Part shown: in pieces, positions 22,690 through 34,539 of the stretch
Numbering within the stretch: position 1 is the first letter of the stretch
Layout of the letters: each line of letters begins with the position of its first letter
From: Taeniopygia guttata
Lineage: Eukaryota > Chordata > Aves > Passeriformes > Estrildidae
NCBI RefSeq assembly: GCF_048771995.1
Contig: NC_133026.1
Span: 108,744,001 to 108,808,000, forward strand
Reading direction: 5' to 3'
DNA: 64,000 bases
Translations under genes and position numbers: made by a program
Notes under the pieces: model-generated
Told to the model about the DNA's origin: nothing
The model's database searches: none
What the model saw: the letters and a program-made list of their open reading frames with translations, nothing else

Positions 22690-25600
22690 ACAGCAGTTCT
22701 CATAAATATACACTACTAATTTCCTTCCCACTCCCCTTTCTCTCTCTTAAAGTAGTTATCAATTAAATTGCTATGATTATATTGGCTACTAATTTTTGTT
22801 TCACATTCTGTATGTTTTATAAGCTCCTCTGGCTGTGCCCTTAATATGGGGCTGGTGTGGACCACAGGGGTAAATACAATAACTAAGAAGCTTAGCACCA
22901 ATAATTTATGGAGTTCAGCTGACATGTTTACTTCTGTGGCTAAAGGAGTTTGTTTCTCAGAATGTGTTTGCACATGGAAAGAATGGGAAAGTCTTAGCAG
23001 ATAGATTTTATTGATTTGAACGCATTTTAAGCCATTTACTTTGTTGTTTTCTGTAGGGGGAGGATGTGGTTTAGGATTGGAGAGATTAGGATCAGGTTGA
23101 AAATCAAAAACTGTTCACAAAGCCCAGTTCTTTGATGGTAATAGCACCCTTTTTTTTGACCAGAAAACCTTGTGTTAGGTTCTCTGGTTTTGCAGGTATG
23201 GACTGAAGAGTGTGGGATGTATTTTCTTCTTCAGGGTGACTGCTGTGGCCCTACTGCTATAGAAGGTGCAATTCGTGTGCCGCCTTAGTTATGAGACTGA
23301 TCAAACTTGAGTAGTTTCTTTTTGTCTTTCATAACTCAAACCACCAGAGGGCACTGAGTATTTTTGGGTACTCTTTAAATAAGTATTTAAGGGTGATAAT
23401 TCAATAAGTAGGTGTGCTCCAAAACACTATTAGGTATGGAATTTCTCTCCTGATATTTCATAAGGTGCAATCAATCTTTTTATGGATTTTATGGATTTAA
23501 GAAACTGGCTGGGGACATTCTATTCTACAGAAAGAATACTTGTAACTTACATAAATCTGTAATTTTACAATTTTAAAGTATGTTGCTTTACCATCTGTGG
23601 CAAGTAACAGTGGACTCCACTCTGGGAATAATGGAGTGCTCCCCTGTTCACCAGCGAACATTAAATGTGACTCGTTCTTGCCAGCGCCATATACCTGCAG
23701 GACCTCTCCTTGCCCAAGGGCGTTCTCCAGAGTCCTCTCGAGTTCGAGCGCTGTAGTGCAGACAGGAGGCACACGGGGGCAGCTGGGGACTGATGCATTC
23801 TGTGACAGTGACAAGGGGCTAGTGCTCATTCCTGACTTCTGGCTCTGTGAGGCTGCACACTTAGCATCGCCCTCGCTAATTCCCTCGCCGCGATGGGTGT
23901 GAGCTCTGCCAGGTGCCCCGTCCAGGTGTGCAGCGTTATCCCTTCTTAGCATTCACAATAGTCTGGGGCTGGGACAGCCCTCTGGTATGAAGGGAGGAGT
24001 TGTAGCAGCTAAGGCTTGTGTTGCCTCATCTGAGAAAGAATGAAGTCTCCCTGGAGTGTGCTTCTGCAGTGGCATCATAGTGGCCAGCCGCAGCCACTTG
24101 AGTAGCTGCTGATCAGCGACAGTTCGTTTCACACAGTAATCTGACTCACATTTAGCGTGAAATGTGTCTGTGTAAAAACATGTCAGATATGATTCAGCAC
24201 CCTGGGAGAGGGAGGGAGGTGTAATCCTGCATGAGTAGTTATTTAATTTATTAAATACTGTTTTCTTACACATACAAAAAATGATGGTTAAAGTAGGTCT
24301 GAAGTGGCAGTAGGCAGGAAGCTGTCCAATGTTATACCCAAATTTCTGCCATTTGCTTTTTAACCTTGCTTTTTAGTTGACCTGTAGCTAAGCAGTGCAA
24401 GGAAGCTGAAGGTCTGCTTCATTTTCTTGTTAAAGTCTTAATGAAAGCAAACCTGCTTTGTTTACTTCTCTGCAAGCAGTTGTAACACTTGTATTTGATA
24501 TCTGGTGTCATTTTCACTTTTTTTTCATTACATGCCACATGACACTTGCTAGGTTTGTAAACACTGAAGCTTCCTAACTTTAAATATTTAGGTGTTGAAC
24601 TTGTAGCATTCTGGATTTGATCAAGGGTGTGTTATTTTGCAGGTGTATCTGACAACTCTTATCTTCACTGCAGCTTTTGCCTCATCAGCCAAGGAGATAA
24701 AACTGCAACAGTACCGCTGCTTGGGAGATTAACGAAAAAAGTGAGCCTAATTTGTGCAAGATAATGCAGGAGGCTTGGGACAGGGCAAGGGACAATCCAC
24801 TATCTGAGAGTAATAGACCATCTAAGTATATCCTCCTGTTCTTTTCACGTTTGAACTATAAGCACTACTGTGAGTGGGACACATGATGTTCTGCAAACCA
24901 GCACTTTTCATGGTTTGTAATGAATCCATATTACTTGAAGCTGACACTGAAACTTGGGATCAGACAGGTATCCACCAAATGTCAACGAGTGGTCATGAAT
25001 CACCATTGTTTGCTGAGCAGGATACGGATGCAAAATTACCAAAGCATCTTTGCTGCCTTACAGAAGATTAACAAAACTGTTTAAATGTGTTTGCAATTAA
25101 GTTCCTTTGGCTTTTAAAAGAGTGTTGTTGCCCTCCTCCACTCATTTTTTCCCAATCTCTCTGCCCTCATTACTTTCTCTTCCTAGATTATTACAAAGCT
25201 TAGTAGCTTTACTAAGAAGAGTAAAGCAGGTGATGCTTCCCATCTGCATTGGATGATGCCTGATTGTTCCTTCTTCTGCGGCAAGGCAGGGGAAAAGCAC
25301 TGCAGTATGTTTATTGCTGTGCCGTGGAAGAGCCCACAGGCAACAGTGCCACTAGGAAGGCAAGATGACAGGGTGTCTGTCCCAGGGAATATGCAGTTTG
25401 CTATGGGATGCTCTCCATCTCTGGTGCTCGAAAAGTGAGCTCAGCAGGAGATCCAGGCAGTCACTTGCAACAGATCAGCAGCAAGCTCTGATGTCTTTCA
25501 TTTTCCTATAGTAGCATGAGAGCATGAGAGTCTGTGGGGAAAGAAATGTAATTGACTGGCAAAAGCTCAGATTTTGCAGGTGTCTCTTATAGTTACTCAG

Positions 25601-26955
25601 GGCTCATTAGATATCTTAGCACTCGTAAAAATTGTGAAATGTGTTAAAGGCAAAGAATTGCAAGAAAGGAAAAAGCAACCTACCAGTTAAAGATCTGCTC
25701 ATTCTCTTTTGCATTTAATGTTTTTATTTTTCTTCAAACTCCAGTTGGAAGAGCCTTGCAATCAGGATACTAGTGGTCTACTTGCAGATCAGAATGTTAA
25801 TGGAAATAGCATTCTTGAATTCCACAGATCCCTGACTGTGCCAAGAAAGAACATGCATTGTTTTGGCTGTCATGTGTTAAGGAAACTTTTCAGTCTGACC
25901 ATTTACAAGACTCTCAGGCATCTCAATCTGCAGCTTGCAACCTGAGCTACCTTGACCAAGTGCATTCCCAACATATGCCCTGGTAGCTGTGGAACAAAGA
26001 CTTAATCTAAGACTGCCATTTGTTTTGTTCTTCTGAAAATGCACACTGTCTATTCAAGTAAGTTGCACTACTCTTTATTAATTAATTGGAAGTAATACTA
26101 AGTTATTTCTTATTGTGAACCTCGGTCCTGGAGGTATGACGTTGTATTCATCTGGTAAGAAAAATGCAAGGAATCCTGTAGGAAAACCCTGAAGAAAAAT
26201 AAGGGATGGGTATATCGCCTGAACACAGACAGTAAGTCAGTAAGGCAAGATGTTTGTCATTGTAGAGAACATGGTCACAAAAGCAGGTAACGTCTGTTGA
26301 AAAGATCTTCCATGGTTAGACAGAAAAAACTTCCTGAAGACTGCCCATATAGGATTTACTTTCTTCTCAATATCAAATAGGCTCAAAAGCCTATTTTAGC
26401 TACTTACTGGGTGACACTGAATTTTCAGCCAAGAGCTTCTATCTTAAAATCCTGATGTTCTGTTGTTAGTATAGTATGTATTTTTCCATTGCATCTTGTT
26501 TTATGTTAACAGATGACTGGTTGAGATGTCAAAACTCTGAGTTTATTTAATGAAACAGCAGTTTGTGTTAGCATATAACTTTTGTGCCTTCTCTGTTTGG
26601 TGTCACTATATGCCAATTCCCACACCTGCTAATATTTTCTTTAGGTAAGTCACTTTTTAGCCAGTCCTGAAAGCAGCAATGGTCATGACATGGAGGTTCA
26701 TACAACCCTTCATCCTTCTATATACTTTTGACAAGAATTTGGTGTGAGCTCCAAGTAGTGGTTGATACGTCTTAGAAGTGGGAATGGGGCACAAAGAACA
26801 ATTCTAGTGATTATTTCCATTCAAAGGGGAGCCGAAAAGCAGGGTGTTAGGCTTTCTTCCAAAGTCAAGTAGTAGGACCAAAACTGTGCTATTTCTGTTG
26901 AGTTCACCATACACCCAAAGCCTTTGTAAGGTACTGTAATCAAGAAAAAATGGAC
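22690..26955. other. Intergenic DNA between RNF138 and the retroviral fossil
   Basis: No coding exon, RNA gene or named repeat was identified. 23.6-23.93 kb is richer in GC and CpG than its surroundings and open on both strands, but matches nothing known to me. Confidence 0.55.
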
Positions 26956-26960
26956 AGAGC

Positions 26961-26997
26961 TTTTCAGTTTTGATCAGTTTTGACCAATTTTGACAAG
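26961..26997 (+). repeat. 10 bp degenerate tandem repeat
   Basis: Three 10 bp units of the form TTTTGAxxAx, with a partial fourth upstream, sit just before the 5' LTR. Confidence 0.7.
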
Positions 26998-27006
26998 ATA
27001 AGACAA

Positions 27007-27495
27007 TGAAGAAAACCTTATTGTTTAACTGGTGGGAATTTGACCCTTAAGAGAAACAATGTACTTGGTCAATTGATGGGAACATGACCTGTGAAAGAAG
27101 AACAATATACAATGGACCTGTTGTTAGAATGGAGGTGGTATCCTGAGCCGATGTGGCCTCATCTCACACTCTGGCCAAGTGTGAGATGATGTTGTAATTA
27201 AAAATGTTCCACTCTCGGAAGAGGAGGTATGGGGTGTGGCTCTGGGGTGGAGGGGCTGAAGAGGACAAGAGGCACTCCATTTCAATCCAGGGGACTTCCT
27301 GAAGGTTCAGTGCCTGCCTGCCCCTCCCACCTGAGCACCATGCTCCATCTCCTTCTCCTGCTCAGCAGCTTTTCAAAGAATCCAGGGGTCGGTATGTATT
27401 ATTTGGTACTGCATCTAATAAAAACAAATCTGCTTTGCAACCACAGTTGGGTTTCAGGGTTTTTTATGTATGGGCATCCTCCAGAATCCATAACA
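27007..27495 (+). repeat. 5' LTR of the class III-like fossil
   Basis: Starts TGAAGAAAACC and ends CCATAACA. It carries the poly(A) signal AATAAAA near 27418 and is followed by the tRNA-Ser-like primer site. Confidence 0.85.
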
Positions 27496-28520
27496 TTAAT
27501 GGCGATGAGGATGCCCAGAGAACAAAAACTGATGTAAAGAAAGGACAGGGCTTGGGCAGTGGAGTGCATGGTTGCACCAAGAAAGTAAAACACATAGATG
27601 TACTGGGAGACACTGTTCCATGTGTGTGTGCAGCATATGGGAGGTCGAGACTTAGGCTGAGTACCCAGCTGTGTGTGGGAGCTTAGTAATGCTTTTCTGT
27701 GTCCAAAGTGTCATACACTTGTTGTTGCCTGGTGTATTGTACACATAGCTCAAGTACATTTCAGATTCCACTAGGAAGAACTTAGTCCTTTGCATTTGTG
27801 GTGTCTCTGGATGATACCACTAGAACAGAGTTATTGCCCTCACTATTTCTGTTGTCATTATCATGTTCTAATGTGAGTGCATTGGTAAAGATGTTTCATA
27901 AAAATGAACCTTGGGCCATGGCTCCACCAGTGGAGCAACAGTGGACACCAGAATTGTGGAACACATTGTGGGACAAGCTAGAAATTTGTACAAGTATTGA
28001 GCCCAAGTCATGGGAGCCTAAACATCCCATGGGAGTGTTGAAATATTTGGGAAAGTTTGTGCAAACTCCTCAAAAACACTCTAAAGAGCGGCTTTTTCAT
28101 GCTAGATGCATGGTTCAATGTCTGTTATTTGCATACAAAGTTGCAGTTGAAAAGAATACAGAGCTTGAAAAACAGACAAACAAGACAAAGACATACAACT
28201 GCTGAGGGCCAATATAACATTGCAAAGGCAAGTGTTTCTAGGTGTTGTTGCTGTTTCTGCACTGCAATCTGTGATCTCAGTAAGCTAGACCTGTAAGTAA
28301 GCTTAAGTTTTAAATTATAAGTTAGTTTAAATGCTGTTAAGCATGATTCTTCTGTTAAATGGTTACAGTTAAGGTATAACTTAAGTTATGAGTTAAGTTA
28401 GTCATAAGTGTTGTTCCTTTGTTAAATTTTTAAGTTTGAAGTATAGCTTAAAGTACTGTTGAGTGATATTAAGCTTTTAAGCCATATTCCTTTTTATCCT
28501 TGTCTTACTATCCTTTTGTC

Positions 28521-28554
28521 TCACACACACACACGCACACACACAGAGAGAGAG
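28521..28554. repeat. (CA)n(GA)n microsatellite
   Basis: An interrupted CA run followed by GA, lying inside the retroviral fossil. Confidence 0.95.
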
Positions 28555-31500
28555 TTCCTTGTTCAATCTGTTTTGATTGGCTTTTATTTGGCTTTGTTGT
28601 TGCGTGTTTTAACTTGAGGTGCCTTAAGTGTTCTGTAAGTTGTAGAGTGAATCTTGTCAACAAACTTTGTCAATATTAAAACTAGTTTTTGCTGCTACCC
28701 TTGCTGATGATCCTTTAAGCAATCTCTAACTCTTGTTCATAATCTTGGATGCTGGAGATTGAAAGAAATTCTTGGTGCTAAGCCCAAATTTGTTTTAAAG
28801 AGAATACATTTAAAACTTATGCACAGTATACTAATTTGCTAGCCACAGCTACCCAGGAATGTAGTATTAAATACCCCACAGAAAATGCGTAACCAGGGTC
28901 TGAGTGTCTGTGGTATACCTTGTGAGATTATATACAGTGAATGAAGGGGAAGGAATGAAAGTGGTGATTTTTACTGGGGACACTGACACTCTGATGTGGG
29001 ATCCCCGTTTGTTACCATGAGAAATAGACTGATTAAGACTTCACCCCCAGCATATAAAATGCAATAAAGACCCTTTTGATTAATGAAACAGGAAATCCCC
29101 TGGATGAGATAATTGAAAAAATGTGGCAGCTAGGTAATCTTGGGGAATTGAACCCCTGGGGAAGTGCTGGGAATAGAAAAAACTTGCCGACTGGGCTTTT
29201 GACACCATGCAGTGGCCACAGGCCAGAATTAAGATTCCAGGAAGAGATGCAGAAATCCGAGCAAATATTCACGATTTGTTGCAAGCAAGTGTTTTTTTAT
29301 ATTTTGCTTTCAACTCTGCATTAGTAGCAAGTAGATTTGTAGTGTTAAATTCTGTATATACACAGCTCAAGAGCTGCCTTACAAGTCGCTATTTTTAATG
29401 TGTTTTTCCAATCTCAGTGTATAATGTAACTTGTGTTTCAGTCTTTTGGAGTGGAGGTTTCATTATATGAATCTTAAAGTATGTGCTGCAAGTTCTGAAA
29501 GACAGAAAAGAATGTGGGTTTTTTGCAATGGTGTTGGGGAACTACACTGAGCAAAGCCTACAGAGTGCAGGCTGGTCCGTGCTATCTTTTGGGAAGGGTT
29601 GGTAGTGAGCTGTCCAAGGAGCTGCCTTCGTGCTTTGGTGTGATCAGACCTAGCTGATTTCCTTCAAAGGAAAACTGGAGAGCAAGGTAGCCAGGTGACC
29701 TCTACCTGGGAGAATGTCAAGGACCTAAGCACAATGTGAACCTGTCCACTGAGGTCCTGGTGTGATGTAGTTCATCTGCTGAAAGATATGATGTCATACT
29801 GGGGTATTGCAGGATACAGAGCTGAATATCTGGCTCCTACAGCAGTTTTCTGGAGTTGTTAATGCTTCTAATGTGTACCACCAAGTTTCATCTGGTCTTA
29901 AAATTATGACTTTTGCTGTTTCCATAGCCTTGGTCATTAGCCAATCGACAAGGAAAATAAGGCTTAGAGCAGCACAAGAAAATTAAAAACCATTTTCCAT
30001 AGCTTGATCTAACATTTTAATAATATTACTTTACTTATAATTATAACTTTGTCATTTTCATAGTTTTTCTATTTTTATTATTTGTAATATTATACTGAAC
30101 TGCCTCCATTATTGATTTAAAACAAAACTCAGTTCGTATTTCTCACCATTGTTGAATAAAACTATTGTTCTAGAAATTATCTTTCCTCTCCTTCACAGTG
30201 TATGCCAATGTTGAAACAACACTCCCTATTGTCCCTACTGACTGTCCTTCGGTTATCATTGTGGGATGGTTTTGGCACATATGGGCTGGATGCCTTTGGA
30301 TAAAACTAAAATCCTCCTGATTAAAAGCCTCTTTGTGTAGAGGAAGAATGAGAAAAGCAGAGACATTTTCAGATGTATATAGGTTTTTTTAACATTTATT
30401 TTATCTTTGTTTCAGTGGAGTTATTCTATAGCTGCACTATTTTAAACAATAGGAAAATTAACATCACTCACTTTAGGCATTAGGAACACCATCCTTCTAC
30501 TTATATACTCCCCAGTGGAACTATTGCATCAGTTTTCTTTTGGATGATGCCCTCCCTATCCATTCAAGGTCCTGTGCAGTTTTACTTTTCAGATGCAGAG
30601 GTGTAGTATCAACACCACATGGAACCTGGTTCTGTGGCTGCTGAGGTGATAGCAGCAGAAGCAAAGCAGGTTACTATTACCATTCCAGGGGAACAGCACT
30701 GATGCCATGTACCTGCTAAACACTTCTGTCAGTGGGAATGGGAGAAGGGGTGAGGAGGTGACTTCTCTTCTGTTTATGTTTTAACAGGGTACCTCTGATT
30801 CATACCCCCCTTGGGAAAAACATCTGGGTGACTGGCTAAGGTGACCAGAACTTATGGTGCCTTAGCACTGCTGTGGCTCAGAAGCCATTCACAAGGTGTC
30901 TGATCCATGACATGATATGTCCCTCTCACTGCCCACGAGCTGCAACATTTATATAACAGCGCCCCTGCACACCCCTGCACCTGTGGCCTGTCTGACTAAC
31001 AGATTCTGGCAGCAAATGCCCCACCTCAGCAAATCCCCCGCTTTATCCCCAGAGGAGTTGTGGATTTTAGGCACCTTGAATGCAGATAGTTATACCACCT
31101 TTAAGTTTATTAGCACAAAAAATAGCCCTATAACTTGGTGGGTAAATGCCACCATTGTATTAAAATACTTCATGCTGGTATAATTCAATGACAGCACAGC
31201 TAACCCTGAGTTTTAGTACATGAATGCAACTCCCACAAGGTATCGTCTTAATCTGGAGGGACTGAGCCTAGGCCAGAGTGCCAATGGCAATTAAATTTCC
31301 ATGCACCTTAAGAAAGTTAACCCTCTTATCTCCAAATATAACAACTTCAATATGGATTCAACAAAACCAAACTCACCACTGTCATACTCAGAGCATACAT
31401 GCTTTTACTCCCGACTACAGAGATACAGCTAAATTCTAGAACACTGTCAAGACAATCACTGCCTCTTTGTTGGCTCCTGGGGTTACAAGTGCACAAGCCC

Positions 31501-32076
31501 TCATAAGCCTTGATGGAGCTAGTTGTTGGTAGCAAAGTTTAGCAATAATACCAGCACAGATATATCTGATTTGTTAATTGATGTAGACAGCATTAAACAA
31601 GCTACACTACAAAATTCAGCAGCAATTGATTTTTAGCTTTTACCACATGAACATTGGTGTGAAGATTTTGATTAGGTATGCTGTATAAACTTAAGTGACC
31701 ATTCTAACTCTGTCCATGCACAACTACAGGAATTATAGACACTTACTCAACAACTCGTAGAAGACAACAGTTGGAATATGTTTGCTGGAGGGACATGGGG
31801 TTGGAATTGGTTGGAAAAGGGATTAGTATTACTTTGTGCCTTAAGTAGTCAGTTTCTTTGTATTATTTGTTGTACTTCTAGTTTAGTATCACTGAACTGA
31901 TCTTTAATAGATTGCATGCTGCATCATACTGTTGTTTGTATGGTGGAGTGTCGAAGTGTTCCAACCACGGATCGCATGGTCGTGGTCGCATGTGTCAGGG
32001 ACCAAAGTTGTGTCTAAGGTGCTGTCATGTTTGGTCTGCTGCTGGGCACATCGACCAGATAATGAAGAAAGGGCAA

Positions 32077-32548
32077 TGAAGAAATCCTTACTGTTTAACT
32101 GGTGGGAATTTGACCCTTAAGAGAAGCAATGTGTTGGGAACTTAACCTGAAAGAAGAACAATATACAATGGAGCTGTTGTTAGCATGGAGATTATATCCT
32201 GAGCCATTATGGCCTCATCTCACACTCTGGCCAAGTGTGAGATGATGTCGTAACTGGAAAAATTCCACTCTGAGAGGAGGAGGTATGAGGTGTGGTTCTG
32301 GGGTGGAGGGGCTGAAGAGGACAAGAGGCACGCCGTTTCAATCCAGGGGACTTCCTGAAGGTTCAGTGCCTGCCTGCCCCTCCCACCTGAGCACCGTGCT
32401 CCATCTCCTGCTCAGCAGCTTTTCAAAAAATCCAGGGGTCAGTATGTATTATTTGGTACTGCATCTAATAAAAACAAATCTGCTCTGCAACCACAGTTGG
32501 GTTTCAGGGTTTTTTTTTATGCACGGGCATCCTCCAGAATCCGTACTA
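32077..32548 (+). repeat. 3' LTR of the class III-like fossil
   Basis: Near-copy of the 5' LTR, preceded by the purine-rich GAAGAAAGGGCAA. It ends about 12 bases before the orphan exon-like segment. Confidence 0.85.
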
Positions 32549-32560
32549 ATAATCTCCCAG

Positions 32561-32683
32561 CAGCTGGAGATGACAACATGCAGAATTCAAGGGCTGCTGA
32601 ACTTGCAGAAGAAATCTTGACAAAAGAGCTTTTCGATCTACCAAACAACACTGATTTCAGAACAGTTGACACCATCATTGTTG
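32561..32683 (+). other. Exon-like open segment of unknown gene, next to LTR
   Basis: A 123 bp segment follows AATCTCCCAG and ends at a consensus donor GTGAGT, with a TAG stop just inside the intron. It is symmetric 1-1 in phase and encodes a well-mixed sequence including AAELAEEILTKELFDLP and FRTVDTIIVG. An ATG at 32578 could also start it. I do not recognise the protein. It begins about 12 bases after the 3' LTR of the retroviral fossil, so it could be an old host exon or a fusion using LTR signals. Confidence 0.35.
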
Positions 32684-33465
32684 GTGAGTAGGGAATTTTA
32701 ATATTTAGTTGCTTTCATGGAAAGAGACCATACCATTATAAGAACAATAATATCTACAACTACTGCTTCTCAATGCATCAGCAAAGATGTAATAAGTATG
32801 GATCTGAGCAGCTATAAATGGTTTAGGTGTCCTCATTACTTAGGATCTTTCTTTCTTACCAGCTCTGATAGTTAAAATAGAATGCAACATGTTATTAATT
32901 TTGATATAATAATTTTGTGAGTCTGAATTTACAATAAAAAAATCTAAATGCCATTCTTAATTTCTGTGTTAGTCTATACAAGTAGTTGGTCTGACAAAGT
33001 AAAAGGTTATCAAAGCTTGACCATACAATTACCACAAGTACCTTCAGTTTAAGCCTAAAAAGAAGCTGTGGCAATCCCAGCACTCACTGACATCTAGGAA
33101 GTAGACGAGGTGGTTGAAGTTGAAAAAAATACCCAAGAGTCACTGACAGTGGTGACAGTATAATGGTACTGACATTTAAAAAATCAATTTGACTGGAATA
33201 TTTAAGTAATTGAGAAGGATGCCATTATTTACACTACTGATAAATGCAGTGTCTCACATATATCAACACTAGAAATAGCTCTGCATTTTCCAAAAGCAGG
33301 ATGGCCAAATTATGTTGCTGATAGATTTTTTTTTATGTACACACATTTCTCATTTTCAGTTTCTGTCAAAAAATGTACAATTATTAATATATTCATGTCT
33401 TGCCAAGAGTCTTGCTAGTTTTCTGTTGTTCAAAAGGTTTTAGTGTCAGCTTTATTCTCTGAATC

Positions 33466-33705
33466 AGAGAATGACTGAGGTGGGAAGACACCTCTGGGGA
33501 TCTCCTAGTTCATTCCCATGCAGTTGTGCTGCAAGGTTACCTGCAGCAGGTCACTCAGATCTTTGTCTGGTTGTGTTTTGATTGTCATCAAGGAGACTCC
33601 AGAACTTCTCTAGGCAACTTGTCCCAGTGCTTAACACAATGAGAAGGTTTTTTTTCCCCTTAAATTTAGATGTAGTTTCCTGTGTTTCAGTGTGTCTTTC
33701 CCCTA
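33466..33705 (-). repeat. CR1 LINE 3' fragment, older subfamily
   Basis: The plus strand shows AGAATGACTGAGGTGGGAAG, GGTTACCTGCAGCAGGTCAC and TCCTGTGTTTCAGTGTGTC, the reverse complement of a CR1 3' region of a different subfamily from the copy at 22.5 kb. Confidence 0.85.
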
Positions 33706-34035
33706 TATTTCCTTTTTTCTTATTTCTATTTCACCCTGTATTTCAATTTCTCTCCAACACTATTTCTCACAGCAGTTCTTAAATATAATTAAAATGTTTC
33801 TGTTAGTTATTGCAATACACTAATAATGGACTTACTTGACAGTGATGTGCTTACTCGACAAGAAAACCATAGGTAAGGTGAGTTAATTGTTGTTGAGAGG
33901 ACAAAGGTTCTGATTTATTATATTTACTATCTTAAATACCAACTTGGTGTAAAATTCTGTCCACACAACTGTAGACTGGAGAACAACATGAACTTGTTTT
34001 CTGTGCCTGGGCTTCTAACCTGTCTTTTTTTTCAG

Positions 34036-34050
34036 GTGGTCTGGAGTCTG
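34036..34050 (+). other. Possible 15 bp microexon downstream of the orphan exon
   Basis: CTTTTTTTTCAG at 34024-34035 and GTAAGG at 34051 flank 15 bases (GTGGTCTGGAGTCTG). In phase 1 it would add GLES to the orphan segment ending IIVG. Both sites look good, but a 15 bp exon is easily matched by chance, and no third exon was found. Confidence 0.2.
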
Positions 34051-34383
34051 GTAAGGAAACAAAGAATATATATTCTTTATCTGACTGAGAAAACAATGCA
34101 GCTTAAGATGAGCTTGAGGGGAAAATACTTAATTATTATTTTCCAGAATCAATATAATTCTGTTATTGTCTGCATGGGAGAGATAAATGACTTGTGTTTC
34201 CTGCTTCCTTGGGGTCTTAGTGTTGTTATTTTTCATAGATTTGGCTATACATGGAAAGAGATTACCTTGTGTTCTCCAGCTAAGCAAAATGTCCACTAGT
34301 ATTAAAAGTTACCCGAACAAGTCTGAGGTTAAAATCCAGAAATGAAATTTATTTCAGTTGTCCATGTCTGAATGTTTTGGCTT

Positions 34384-34535
34384 TTGGGGGGCGATTTTGG
34401 GGTTTGGTTGGTTGGTTTTGGTTTTGGGTGTTTTTTGTTTTTTGTTTTTTGTGTGTTTTTTTGGTTTTGGTTTATTTGGGTTGTGTTTGGTTTTTTTTCA
34501 TTTTGGTTTGGTTTGTTTTTGTTTTTTTTTTTTTG
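34384..34535. repeat. T/G-rich low-complexity tract
   Basis: Irregular GGTTTT and GTTTTTT runs. They create a spurious hydrophobic open frame rich in Phe, Leu and Val. Confidence 0.95.
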
Positions 34536-34539
34536 CTAC

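Larger units (their letters stand above)
27007..32548 (+). mobile_element. Endogenous retrovirus fossil, class III-like, two LTRs
   Basis: Direct LTRs at 27007-27495 and 32077-32548 enclose about 4.6 kb. TGGCGATGAGGATG at 27500 matches the primer site complementary to tRNA-Ser and lies four bases past the LTR. Gag-like sequence is recognisable around 27.8-28.2 and 29.05-29.3 kb, and envelope-like sequence around 30.9-31.9 kb. A purine-rich tract precedes the 3' LTR. No polymerase was recognised, so the element is short and internally deleted. It is broken in many places and not coding. The LTRs differ at roughly 6-8% of sites by eye, suggesting an age of order ten to twenty million years at usual avian neutral rates (inference). 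No clear target duplication was found. Confidence 0.85.

Noticed and set aside
24649-24731. Exon-like reading after TATTTTGCAG with a hydrophobic N-terminal half
   Set aside because: No start codon, no donor and no recognisable family; not in a position that fits RNF138 or MEP1B.
27798-28205. 135-codon open frame
   Set aside because: It lies inside the retroviral fossil and looks gag-like; treated as part of that element, not a gene.
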